64,000 nucleotides of DNA from Neurospora crassa OR74A (Eukaryota > Ascomycota > Sordariomycetes > Sordariales > Sordariaceae), in contig NC_026506.1 of NCBI RefSeq assembly GCF_000182925.2, positions 3,100,001-3,164,000 of the forward strand. The letters run 5' to 3'. Shown here in pieces: positions 9,781 through 21,218 of the stretch; the first letter of the stretch is position 1; the number at the start of each line of letters is the position of its first letter. Made by a program: the position numbers and the translations under genes. The notes under the pieces are model-generated. The model saw only the letters and a list, made by a program, of their open reading frames with translations. It was not told the DNA's origin and did no database searches.

Positions 9781-12050
9781 CTGAATCCCGGCTTCCCACG
9801 TGCTACGCCGGGCTGCTCAGTGCTTGAAATAGAAAGGTACCCTCTCGTAAGCGGCGGGAAGCGATTGACGGAAAGACAAAAAGGGGGGTGGGTTGGAGGG
9901 TGGGTTGCGGGTGATGCAAGGGCCAAGCAAATCGACCAGCAAAGTCTCCAGGTACCTTGTCTTGGGACTGAGATGAGGCTAGATCGCGATAGTGGTGACA
10001 GGTTGGCACTAATCCAGCCATCCACAGTTCTCGAGTCTTCCAAGATTGCCTAGGAAAATGAAGCTTGGTCGTGATTTTCCGTGTTTCGCTGGCCGATTGT
10101 CAAAGCGGGGAATGCCGCAACAAGACGCCCGGAGCAGACACCGAACGAGCAGGCGGTGGAAGTGCCATGTCTCGAAACGAGACGGGGGCGGTAAATCCTC
10201 TGGTTGTGATAGGATCGTTCCCTTGGTTGGCAGATATGCGGTTTCAGGCCCAAATCTGCCCGGTGAACGCAGCGACTGGCTCGCGGTGAGAAGAACCCGA
10301 GCGAGGCCCAGAGAATGCTGCAACAAGTGGACAGGCCAGGCAGGCCTCGAGAGTCCCGAGACCGCCGCTCACCAATCTCAAAATTCGACTCCCGATGCCA
10401 AGTTTAAAGCGCCTCATGGCAGCGCTCTTGGGCCCAGCACGAAGGTAGCCGCCGTTGAAAGCTAGATGAGTAAGACAGCGGGACATTGGCTCCTCTTTTA
10501 GCGCAACAGGGCGACGGCTCAATCAGACTCTGCTGATAGATAAGTAAGTATTGCTCGTCGCTTTTTCCAGTGCGTCAAGATATCAAGCTTAACCCCGGTG
10601 GCGCCTTGTCCATCTCTTCCCCTGTAGCGCATTTGTCCCACAAGCGATGCCCAGCAAGCGTGAACATCAGGCTCATCATGGCGGCATGATTATGATTGAT
10701 GGCTTAGGTGGTGTCGCTTCCCGTGGATTGTCCAAATTGGAACCAAGCCGGCGACGGGAGCGGGCGCATCACTGGGGCCGTAGCTTCAGTGGGGCCTTTG
10801 GGTATGAAGCCTGCTCGACGGGACGAAGACGGAAGAGCCTGGGTGCTGGCCACCTCCTCAGGCAGGACAAGCTGGCGGGGAACGGGATTGACGGGAATTG
10901 CGGGAGCCCCAAGGGGGAAGAACCCACCCCAAAAAGATGACTGGGGCGGGGCGAGGGCCGACGGCGGCAGTGATGGACGAGCTAGGTACGTACCTACCTT
11001 TTACATAGTGTCGTGTAGGGTACGTACCTCTCCCGTACGTGCTGCGTACCTACGTAGTGAGGTTCGACCAGAATTCAACGGTGGTACTTCCGTAGGGCAG
11101 CAGGACAAGGGGCAACCTAGGCCCAGCGGAAACGCGCGGGAGCAAAGCACGAAGCGGGCGGGGTCAACGTCAACATTCTCCAATTCATGAAGATCAATTG
11201 ACATCACAAGACCAGCAAAGCGTCGCACTCTGTAGTGTATCCCGATGTTTCTGCGCTTTCTGGTCGGGCCTGTCCTGCATGTCCTCGGCTTGTCCTTGAA
11301 GTGGAAACTCAACACCAATGTTTTTGCAAGCTCGTGCTTTCCTGTTGGGCACTCTGCACTATTTACAACTTGCATCGGGGCATTCCAGCCGTGCTCCTGC
11401 TGAATGTTTGGAACTTTGGGCCACAATGGTGGTGGTGACGGCTTGATGGAGGTAATCGATTTCCTTCAAGTTCCAGGCTCTGTCTGTTGCATGCATGCGT
11501 AACCCGTGCATGAAAGAATGGGAATACACCATGGGGAAAGAAGGTGGGGCATCCCGCAGTCGGAGCTGACCATGCAGCAGTGACCGACCGGGCATGGCTG
11601 CAGTCTCGCTCCTGCGATGCGGATGGAACTTTGTCAAATGTCTCGGTTCAGTTTCTTTGCTTCCCCCTCTTCCACAGCTGCAGGCACCGAACACGCTGTC
11701 TTCTCGAATGCTCACCGAATCCCGCCAGATTCATCAGTCCCCGTGACCCAAACAAAATTTCGTCATTTGGGACGCGACTCCACGGAATTTGGCGGATCGA
11801 CAAATACGATACTGTGTAAATGCGACCCTTTTGCACAGAAAGCAAGCGCCCATGTCAGTGCGACAAGTGTTGGGCCTTGCTGGTCGCGTAATCGCTCGAA
11901 TCGACGATGCCCCTTCGGCACTTCCCAATTAGGAAGTCCGGCCAACTGGCGATAGCACAATGAATCATCACTCACTCTCTCTCACACGCTTTCTTGACCG
12001 AAATTTGTGCGCCCACACTTTCAACAGGAGCAGCACTGCGCTTTCAACTC
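9781..12050. other. Long intergenic region, no convincing gene
   Basis: 2.3 kb between the kinase start and tRNA-Lys. Open frames of up to 160 codons exist on both strands (for example 10708-11190 +) but show no family signature and overlap each other. A cluster of GTACGTACCTACC-like words lies at 10984-11060 (see findings). It likely holds the kinase promoter. Confidence 0.45.
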
Positions 12051-12123
12051 GCCCGGCTAGCTCAATCGGTAGAGCGTGAGACTCTTAATCTCAAGGTTGT
12101 GGGTTCGACCCCCACGTCGGGCT
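12051..12123 (+). tRNA. tRNA-Lys (anticodon CTT)
   Basis: A 73-nt intronless cloverleaf. The acceptor GCCCGGC pairs with GTCGGGC. The D arm is GCTC...GAGC. The anticodon stem TGAGA/TCTCA holds loop CTCTTAA with anticodon CTT. The T arm is GTGGG TTCGACC CCCAC and the discriminator is T. The acceptor and T-arm stems match those of tRNA-Arg(TCT) at 4.6 kb. Confidence 0.95.
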
Positions 12124-12152
12124 CAATTCCCGGCGGCGAGTGAACAGTCTTC

Positions 12153-12157
12153 TTTTT
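12153..12157 (+). terminator. Likely Pol III terminator of tRNA-Lys
   Basis: A T5 run 29 nt beyond the tRNA-Lys 3' end, a plausible RNA polymerase III terminator. Confidence 0.5.
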
Positions 12158-14000
12158 GACATTTTGCTCCAGTTTTCTAACGTCAGCCGTAGCTTTTGAT
12201 GTCAGAACAAACAAACAAAAAAACAGAACACGGTGACCGAGCATCATACCGGCCCGGGGGTCTTTCACCGTGAGCCTTTTGTATGGCTGCATAAATGTGT
12301 GGCTTGTTTTCGCCTTTGCACATCGAGATGGTGGTTGAGCATCTTGGCAGTCCACAATTCTTATCTCATAGCTGAGGTGCAATAAGCCAACGAGAGGCCC
12401 TCAAGCCAGCGATCATCGGCCGACTGTCGTAACCGCCAGAGGGTGTCGGGTAGCATTAAGAGGCTTTGAGAGGCAAGGGGCATCATAGTGTAGCAATGAC
12501 AAATGACAATACTACACTAGTAACAACAACACCGTGTGGTGTAGTGTGGTGTAGGGTAGTGTAGAGGCGGCTTCTTCAATCTTGATACGCTTTCCTGTTC
12601 CCGTCGATGCCGTTCGCGGCCCCAGGTCTCCCCTCGGTCTCCTCTGAATGGCATTGTATATTTTGGGAAATCCGGTCCTTGCCCCTGGACGGGACTTGCC
12701 AGACTCCAGTTCTCCGTCCAAGTTGTTGGCGGGGGGTCGTATTCCCTGAATCAGGGGCGGAGACGATGAAAGACAGGACAGGTCACAGGTTCATTCAGGT
12801 TTGATGAGCCTAAAATAACGTTATCAGTTCTGCTGCGGTTGGCCGAGGTGCTTCAATGTGCTGGGAGGTGCTTGGAGGTACACTACACGTTGTACATACA
12901 TACATGGTCAGCTAGGTAGTGCATCGCGGTGGTGCCGTCGCATCGCAATGGAGGCCCGGAACAAACCCCAGTTGTTCAAAGGAGTAGTGCGAGCATTGGA
13001 GCGTTCTGGACTTTTGCTTCAATGTTCGAGGCTCCTTGTCGGTGCAAATCTTGTCCGTGTTGGTGGGTGTAAAAGGGAGAAAAGTGGCTCTTCGGGCTTC
13101 CTGGAGAGGACGACTCCGCATTTTCGGGGCAATTCTCCCCCTGCGACCGCCCATCCGCATTCGCGACCTCTGCACATGTTCCATGCAGCAGGTACCTTCT
13201 CCCAGCAACAGCCATGGTGCAGCGAGTGCAACCGCGCTGCAGGATGCGACGTAGCAGCGAAGCATGGAGGTGCTGAGGGGAAGAAATGTACAAGTACCGT
13301 GGTACCTTCTAGCGCGTACCGGAAAGGGGAAAAAGGTTTCTTGATTGGGCGTCAAGTGGATCCCCGCAAATGTTCCACCACTGGCCAGCAGCAGGAAGCG
13401 CAACAAAGCGCGCCGATCAAATTTTTTCTTTTTTTTTTTGATCTGTTTTTTTGGTAGTGTGTGTTCTCCAGAAGCAGACGGAAAAAAATCAGCCGGGCAA
13501 GTTGACAAGATTACTGCCGAGAAAATCGATTGCGCATTCACCCTGTCAGACCTGCTCACCCTGCACGCGGCACGCACTACACGAGCCAGGCCTGGGACGG
13601 TTCGGTTCGGGAGTCTGGGACAGGAAAGAGAGACCATTCCGTCGCAGATTGCAGCTGGTCACAAGAGACCAGCCCAGATTGCGCCCAGCCAGGGGAACGA
13701 GACTAGCATAGCTCGCATACCTGGCCAGCAGCAGAAGAAGCAAGGTGCAGTGCGGTCGCTGTCTGGAATAAATAAGGTAAACATGTCGCCCTCGATGTGG
13801 ACGATGAGGTGGTCGCACCAGGTCATCAATGAACACCATCGACACCACTTGAAGTCTTGTTCGACCATCAGCCGTGTAAACAACGCTCTCAAGTCCATCA
13901 TCCAACGAACAAGACCCGGAGGTCCGTGCACCACTATCAGCACTCTCCCAGTGTTATCAGCACCACCGATTATCAGCTAGGGCCAGGCCTTTGATGACGT
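12158..14000. other. Intergenic region upstream of glycerol kinase
   Basis: 1.8 kb without a recognisable gene. Open frames of up to 241 codons (12912-13637 -) have no family signature. It contains T-rich runs at about 13424-13452. A CRE-like TGACGTA lies near 13994. It probably contains promoter sequence. Confidence 0.4.
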
Positions 14001-14385
14001 AGTAGCCGCGGCAGCTCGTCTCCTCCTCCGCACTCGACCACGCAATAGCAACCGTCCTCGCGGCCTCTGTTTGGCACATCGATCTTGGGGACGTCGATCC
14101 AGGGTCCTCATTCTCCAGCAGACAAACAGTCTTGCCCGATCTCGATCCTCCCCCCCACATTGTGTCACTTTCTCCGGCTGTGTCATAGTAGGCATCCAGC
14201 CCGTCAGACCTGCCTCATCCGCAACCCGTCTCAGTACTACAAGTAGCCGGCCGCATTCAGCCATCCGAAACGGCTTTCTCTCTTGTTCTCCATCACCTCC
14301 CTTTCTTTATACCAACAAGACATACCACCACACCACCACCGCCACCACTACCAACTACCTCGGCTTCACTCACACACGTCACACA

Positions 14386-14460
14386 AGTCATACAAGTCAT
14401 ACCAGTCATACAAGTCATACAAGCACCACCACCACCACAACCACCACCACCACAGACACA
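14386..14460 (+). repeat. Short tandem repeats in the glycerol kinase leader
   Basis: About four imperfect copies of an AGTCATACAA-type decamer, followed by a CAC/ACC trinucleotide run. They lie 75-150 bp upstream of the glycerol kinase ATG, probably in the untranslated leader. Confidence 0.8.
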
Positions 14461-14535
14461 AACACAGACACCCCGCACGAGGCATTACCATCTACCCCGC
14501 TTGAGCCCGTTCCTACAAGAACAACTTCAGTCACC

Positions 14536-16423
14536 ATGAAGTTACTCAACCTTAACGACGGCGTCGAGGCCGGCGTCATGTGTGTAGAACCCACCCTCAC
14601 AAACGATGGCATGGACGCCCGCAACCTAGCAAAGGCCCACAAGGGTCCCATTGTCACCCACCTAGAGCATCTTCCCCGCGGCATCCACGAGACGCCCGAG
14701 GAGAGGAAAAACCACTGGTTCGTCGGCTCCGTCGACCAAGGCACCACCTCTTCCCGCTTCCTTATCTTCAACGGCGAGGGCGACCCTGTTGCCAGCCACC
14801 AGATTGAGTTTGAGAACCTCTACCCCAAGTCAGGATGGCATGAGCACGACCCCATGACTCTGCTCAACTCGGTCGAAGAGTGCATTGAAGGTGCCATGCG
14901 TAAGTTTCAACGACTAGGCTTCTCCAAGAACGACATCCGCTCCATCGGCATCACCAACCAGCGCGAAACCACGCTCGTGTGGGACCATGAAACCGGCGAG
15001 CCTCTCTATAATGCCGTCGTCTGGTCCGATACCCGCACCAAGTCCCTTGTCCGCGACCTCAAGGACAAGGACGGCGCCGATGCCATCAAGGACCTTTGCG
15101 GTCTTCCCCTCTCCACTTATCCCAGCAGCGTCAAGCTTCTTTGGCTCATTGAGAATGTTGAGGCCGTCAAGCAGGCCTACGAAGAAGGCCGTCTTGCCTT
15201 CGGCACTGTCGACACTTGGCTCATCTACAAGCTCAATGGCGGTGCCCAGGCTGAGAGTCCTGTCCACGTAACAGACAGCACCAACGCCAGCAGAACCATG
15301 TTCATGAACATTCGCACTCTGCAGTATGACGACAAGATGCTAGGATTCTTCGGAATTGACCGAACCAAGGTGCATTTGCCCAAGATCGTCCCTTCGTCGG
15401 ACCCTGAATGTTTCGGTCGCATTGCCAGTGGTGCGCTGTCGGGTGTGCCGATCGCTGGTTGCTTGGGCGATCAATCCAGCGCCCTGGTTGGCCAGTGCGG
15501 CTTCAACCCCGGCCAAGCAAAGAACACCTACGGCACTGGCTGCTTCCTGCTCTACAACGTCGGCACCGAGCCCGTCATCTCGCAGTACGGTCTTCTGTCC
15601 ACTGTCGCCTACGACTTTGGCCAGGGCCGCGCGCCCGTCTACGCCCTCGAAGGCAGCATTGCTGTCGCCGGCGCCGGCGTCACCTTCCTCCAGAACAACC
15701 TCAACTTCATTGAGAACGCTAAGCAAATCAACGACCTTGCCGAGTCGGTGCCCGACAACGGAGGTGTTGTGTTTGTCACCGCCTTCAGCGGCCTGTTCGC
15801 CCCTTACTGGATCGATGATGCAAAGGGAACTTTGTGTAAGTGATCTCCATTACCCACTCTTTCCACACGACTTCTTCCGACCCACCTTGGAGCATCATCC
15901 AACCGTTACATTCATCCTACCCCGTTCCACATGAAAGATCGGAAGCTAACCTGTCATGTGCCCAATAGTCGGAATTACTCAACACACCCAAAAGGGACAC
16001 ATTGCTCGTGCCACTCTCGAGGCTACTTGCTTCCAGACCAAGGCTATCCTTGATGCCATGGAGAAAGACTCGGGCTGCAAGCTCAAGCTCCTCGCTGTCG
16101 ATGGTGGTCTCTCCAACTCCGACCTGACCATGCAGACCCAGGCTGACATCAGCGGTATTCCCGTTGATCGCCCGGCCATGTGCGAAACCACCGCTCTTGG
16201 CGCTGCCATTGCGGCCGGCCTCGCTACCGGTGTCTGGAGCGATACCACCGAGCTCCAGGAAGTTAACCGGACCGGCCGGAAGGTCTTTGAGCCTAAGATT
16301 TCTCGCAAGTGTGCCGAGAAGAGGTTCAAGAAGTGGAACCAGGCTGTTCAGATGAGCCGCGGCTGGCTGCAAGACAATGACAACGAAGACGACGAGTGCG
16401 ACGAGGAGGTGAAGAAGGCCTAA
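14536..16423 (+). CDS. gut1: Glycerol kinase (FGGY family), two exons
   Basis: ATP-dependent glycerol kinase, which phosphorylates glycerol to glycerol-3-phosphate in glycerol use. It has 584 residues. Exons are 14536-15835 and 15969-16423; the 133-nt intron (GTAAGT...AATAG) splits the Phe codon of TLFGITQHT. The N-terminal nucleotide-binding signature GSVDQGTTSSR lies near residue 64, followed by GITNQRETT, GWHEHDP, WSDTR, GTGCFLLYNVG and SGLFAPYW. A roughly 60-residue fungal N-terminal extension precedes the fold. The tail is acidic (NEDDECDEE). The start at 14536 is chosen because the frame is open further 5' but the roughly 540 bases before it contain no ATG, which marks an untranslated leader. 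Symbol follows the yeast GUT1 homologue. Confidence 0.95.
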
Positions 16424-17990
16424 GCCGGACACCTCGCTTTCTCACCCTTTCTATGCGCATTCTCTTTCCAGATCCATCGTCTCACACGATGATCTTGTAC
16501 AACATTTTGCTTGCTTTAAAAATACTGCATTGGGATTTTGCGATGGAGTTCGGATTGAGCATTTTTGGGTATATTTTTTCATTCTTTTCTCCTGTATAAC
16601 TTATCATGATTGGGCTTTTTTTTTGCGAGGAGTTACGGCGAAAAAGGGCGCAATGAACAAAGCAACACACGCATGAATAAGCGTGAATGGGACTGCCGGC
16701 GGGAATAAATGGCTTGATCTAATACCTTACGAGGATACCCTCATTTAGTTCTTGGAACATTGGGACTTGGATGGCTATCAAGTAATTACATTATTATATG
16801 AATATTTCAACATCATTATATGAATATTCCACAAACTGCTGCCCATTCGTGATGGCAATTGACGTCTTTTTCCGCTTCGCTGGCTTTGTGCCTCAGAATA
16901 TCCCTCATCACTCTGCTACTCCCACCCCAGTTCGTAGACATAAAAATTTCCCCTATCCATGGCCGGCGTCATGCCGAACATCACTTCTCTTTCCATCACG
17001 TAACTTGCACACAGCCGGATAATCCGGACTTACGTACCATGACTTCCGGTCCCCATCACATGTCCTTTAACACTCCGGTTGCTGCATCCTCGGCCTAAGC
17101 ACTTATTTGTTATCTTTTCATCCTCCCTCCTTGTTCCTCGATCCTCCAAGTAGATCCCGATAGTTGAAGTGGATAGGTGGATCATATCATCTACATGCAG
17201 AACTATAGGTAGGCAGATACTGTAGAAACTCGCGAGACTGGTCAAATACTATCGCTCCATAGGCACCGGATATGCGGCGAATTTGTACAGGTAGCTGACA
17301 GGACCAGGCCGGCCCTTGTGCCTCAAAATGTATGTAAGTTAACATAGAAGGCAATATCTCCGAGCTTACACTAACTGGAAGGCCACATTCACTGGCATAT
17401 GCGTGCTTACTGGGCATACTTCTGGCAGATTTCTGTCATGTGTTCGGAGCCTAAAGAAGGATAGTAGGTATTTGACCAATTTCGCGAGTTCTATGACATC
17501 AAGGTGCGCACGCAGGAGAAATGTTGAAGACTTACGTACCACAAGGTACATGGAGTGGTGGTATGTTAAGGCATGTAAAGATCACGCCCAATGTGCGCCG
17601 GCATTCACAGGCTGTCTGTCAGTACCTAGTCATATGTACAAGTTCCAGCGAAATTTGGAGACGTATGAACCCCAATAACTGTCATCATGTCTTGTTTCAC
17701 CTTGGCTTGCCCTGCTCTTTATTAGTCAATATAAAGGTATGCATACAGCTGTTCCCTTGAACTTGTCTACATCAACACTACCTACAAACCCACACTTTAC
17801 AAGCTTTCTGGCCTCACTGGAAAACACTGAAAATCGAGGGACATTTAGTGTATGGGTGTGTGTGATTGACACTCGTTCATTGCGAGCTGGATTTTCCAAG
17901 TCGGCCTTTGGAAGTAAAGAGAATATATTTTTCAGATCTGTCACTAGAAAAGTACTTTGAGGTACCTATGTTTGGCTCCGTTTGCTATGA
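16424..17990. other. Intergenic region, no gene seen
   Basis: The 3' flank of glycerol kinase and A/T-rich sequence. Open frames are all under 92 codons and unrecognised. A short relic follows at about 18.0-18.1 kb. Confidence 0.45.
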
Positions 17991-17994
17991 ATCC

Positions 17995-18135
17995 ATTTTT
18001 TCCAAGATCCGACCGAGCATGTAACAGGTTGCCCCCCTCACGGTGATATAAGAAAATATCAAGCCGGATAATCTTACCAAAAGAAATGCCCCAGAGACAC
18101 GGTACAGACACGCGGAACCGGCTTTTTCCCAACAT
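17995..18135 (-). pseudogene. Aldo-keto reductase relic (N-terminal fragment)
   Basis: In a minus-strand frame (open 18156-17944) the peptide LGKSRFRVSVP...ISFG... followed by LLHARSDLGKN aligns with the N-terminus of the intact reductase at 3.9 kb ([11 protein letters not shown]...MSFG..., [11 protein letters not shown]). About twelve of the first 28 positions agree by eye and the spacing is the same. The following DTANVY-type active-site segment is not recognisable, and no downstream reductase sequence is seen. It is therefore a decayed fragment, not a gene. It could come from a related reductase rather than from the intact copy itself. Confidence 0.55.
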
Positions 18136-18159
18136 CAATTGCAAGCATGCTTGCACGTC

Positions 18160-19800
18160 TTATAGACCATTTTGCAGACGTAGAGCCAACTGGGCTCTGT
18201 CATTCGTCTGCTAGCAATGGCCCAAGGTACCATATGTCGGTATGCCGTGGTTTGGGACATAAGTCTTCCTCCAAACCAAGCAAGACGTGCATATATCCCC
18301 TATACGAGCTAGATCACCACTGCCGGGTCAAACGCCTTCAAGTCTCCTTGAACAGCCGCACCATATCCCTAGTCCCGCATGCTCTCCAATTTGGTTCTGG
18401 TGGTAAGTCGCTTATGACCATCACAAGTCTTTTCGCGAGCTAGACAGTGTAGACACGATACAGGCTACAGAAAAGATGATCAGATGATGATTACAAGACG
18501 GCAGAGTTAGAACCGAGTTGCAACAGTTGGAGAAATGCAAAGCGAGACGACGTGATACCAGCTTCATGCAGCAAACTAAAGGTAATGTAAGCAGGTCAGG
18601 CAACGTAGGACAAGACAGTGGGTGTCGACGGAATATACCTAAAGCAAAACAAGGTAAGGCTAGTCTGCTCAATGTACCCAAGTACCCTAGGTAAGGCGAA
18701 GCAGTCAAGGCAAGGCAAGGCAGTTGAAATACGGTATGGTACATGAAGACATGCTACTAACTGCAGCTTATGTCAATGTGTTTTGGTGTGACCGAGGCAT
18801 TGTGGGAGATTTTGTCGACGTATACCTACGACATATCGTCATTGCCTCATTGCAGAACAAACCAGTTCAACCCCCACCGACGTGAAGTGGGATATGATGA
18901 TAATGACCCAAGCTTCTTCCTTTTCTCTTGACAAGTCTTCTTTCTACACTGCTTTGCATATCTTCCCCGTCATTTGTTCTTCCGTTCACTCTTCCATTTT
19001 GGTCTCGTCTGAGAGCCAACTGATGAGGAAGATCTCCTCTTATACATTCCTCAACTGTCAATAACATGTGACTGCTGGTACATACGGCCACAGCCTCATC
19101 AAACCTATACAAAACATCACCATATTGTCAACATGGCACTTGAAGTCGAGAGAGAGAGGGGAATTGTTCAATTGCGAGTCAATTGCATGGTTATGTCTGA
19201 CCACCCCAATGACCCATATTTCATGCTATGGCATAACAGAACCTTTTCAGCAAGCGTTGCCATCGTCCAGACTCCTTTTTGCTCTCCCATGCCCTTTTTT
19301 CAAGTCCCCCCGGAAATGCGTCGTCCTTTCTCTCCCCAAGGGCGAATTCGCATGCAACAAATCCGGCCTCGCATACCATATTACCACATGCTCAGAAAAA
19401 TGTCGTTACAGTATAGCATGATTCGGGCCCGCGTATCGAGAACTATCTTGAGAAGTCATCCGCCGTAAAATCGTTCCGCGCAAGGCACCGTTTGTTGCGG
19501 ACGATGAAACAAAATGCGTTAAACCGAGAAGAATATCAAGATCGAAGAGGGGAGAAAGCGGAGGAGACCGGAGGGTTGTATTTCTTTTTTTGCGTCATTC
19601 AGCAACGGCACAGATGGTAGGAGCCGAGTCACGAGAGAGAAGTAAGGCAGGTAAAAAGTCGAAGAGGTGAAAAAGGTATGGCGGTGTCGAGAAAAGATCT
19701 AAAAAGGTGGTATATTTTTCGAAGAAATTAAGATGAATGATTATGGTAGCTCGTCTCGTCATCGTTACGGTCGCGGAAAGTCAGGACTAGATGGCTTCGT
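18160..19800. other. Intergenic region, no gene seen
   Basis: The 3' flank of the mannose-1-phosphate guanylyltransferase gene and unassigned sequence. It includes a short AAGGC-repeat patch at about 18640-18722. No supported coding frame. Confidence 0.45.
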
Positions 19801-21218
19801 TTACATGATAATGGCCGGTACGTCGACGTTGGCCTTGATGGTCTTGTGTGGCAGAATGCTGCCGCCGTTAACGTAAATCTCGTCGCCAATGGTGACATCG
19901 TCGCCGAGAACTGTTACGTTCTCGAGACGGGCCCACTTGCCAACCGTGCTGTTCCAGCCAACAATGGTGCTCTTGACCCAAGCGTGGTCCTTAACCTTGG
20001 ATCCTTCGAGCAACACACAGCGCTGCAGACGGACGCCGTCGCCAACGACAACGTTGGGGCCAATGGTAACATTGGGTCCGATTCTGCAGTTCTTGCCGAT
20101 CTTCGCTGAGGGGTCGATAAGAACGTTGCCGCCGTGGATGTAGGGCAGAGTGGTGGGGGCGAGCTCCTTGGAGCCCTTCTTGGTAAGGGAGGAAAGATAG
20201 AGGCAGGTACCCGTCAGGAAATCCTTGGGCTGACCGATGTCCATCCAGAAGCCCTCAAGGTCGAAAGAGTGTAATTGACCGTCCCTGACCATGGCAGGGA
20301 AGGTCTCCTGTTCGATGGAGGTGGGCCGCAGCTCAACGCGGTCAATGACTGAGGGGTTGAAGATGTAGAGGCCGGCGTTGATGCGGTTGCCGACGAACTG
20401 CACGGGCTTCTCAACGAAGCGGTCGATGCGAGATGGGTGGTTGGGCTTGTGGACGACGACACCATACTTGGAAGGCTCCTCCACCTTGGTCACCACGATG
20501 GTACCCTCGTCACCGTGGGCCTTGTGGAAGGCGGCGAGCTCCTTGAAGGGATATTCGCAGGTAACGTCGGAGTTGAGGACAAAGAAGGGAGTGTCGTCTT
20601 TCCTGAGGACGTCCTCGGCCAACTTCAGGGGACCAGCAGTGCCCAGGGGCTCGCTTTCGATAGAGATGGTAATGTTGATACCGAACTGCTTCTCGTACTG
20701 CATTGGGGGAGAGAAGAAAGGGTTAGCAAGGTACCTCTAGTCGGGGGGCCTTCTTTTCCGAAGGAGCTTGTCACTAACCTCAGCCAAGTACTTCTCCATA
20801 ATTTCAGGGCGATAGTTGACGGCGAGAACGATGTCGGTAACACCGGCTGCCGCAAGGGCCTCGATCTGGTGCAGAATCATACGCTTGTTGCCGAACTCAA
20901 CCAGGGGCTTGGGCATGGTCAAGGTCTATATCAAGAGACGTGGTTAGTCGTGACGTCGAATTGCTATGACGGCTACCAGGCCGCAGACAGGCCAGCCATG
21001 AGGCCATGGCATGGCATCCCATGGCACAGCCCAGGATGGTATGGTTGGGGGGGTCGCTTACGAGAGGGCGAAGGCGAGTGCCAAAGCCGCCGACGAGAAT
21101 AAGAGCTGCAACAGGGGGGGAAACGCGTCAGTCAGGGTTCCCGTCATTGTAGGGTCCATTGTGTGGGCCAAGAGCACCAGCACCAGGAGAGAGGAATCGA
21201 GCAGAGCTTACCCTTCAT
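19801..21218 (-). CDS. mpg1: Mannose-1-phosphate guanylyltransferase (GDP-mannose pyrophosphorylase)
   Basis: Makes GDP-mannose from mannose-1-phosphate and GTP, feeding protein mannosylation, GPI anchors and wall mannan. It has 364 residues, close to the yeast enzyme. Exons: 21218-21212 (only 7 nt, ATG AAG G), 21105-21062, 20925-20779 and 20697-19801. Donors are GTAAGC, GTAAGC and GTTAGT. The joined N-terminus reads [18 protein letters not shown], the nucleotidyltransferase signature, followed by [10 protein letters not shown]. Further motifs are [19 protein letters not shown] and [11 protein letters not shown]. The C-terminal left-handed beta-helix shows hexapeptide repeats ([16 protein letters not shown]). 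The protein ends in DVPAIIM. Confidence 0.95.

Noticed and set aside
9199-10053. 284-codon plus-strand frame over the kinase 5' part
   Set aside because: Antisense shadow; the kinase motifs are on the minus strand.
10708-11190. 160-codon plus-strand frame in the kinase-tRNA interval
   Set aside because: Overlaps several other open frames, runs through the repeated TACCTACC words, and has no conserved-looking segment.
12912-13637. 241-codon minus-strand frame upstream of glycerol kinase
   Set aside because: Low-complexity Lys run from a homopolymer, no domain, and competing frames on the other strand.
14071-14535. 155-codon N-terminal extension of the glycerol kinase frame
   Set aside because: Starts at a non-consensus codon context with no ATG in frame near it, contains His/Thr low complexity from repeats, and the region is ATG-depleted like a leader.
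20437-21102. 221-codon plus-strand frame over the mpg1 gene
   Set aside because: Antisense shadow of mpg1 exons; the minus strand encodes the well-known enzyme.
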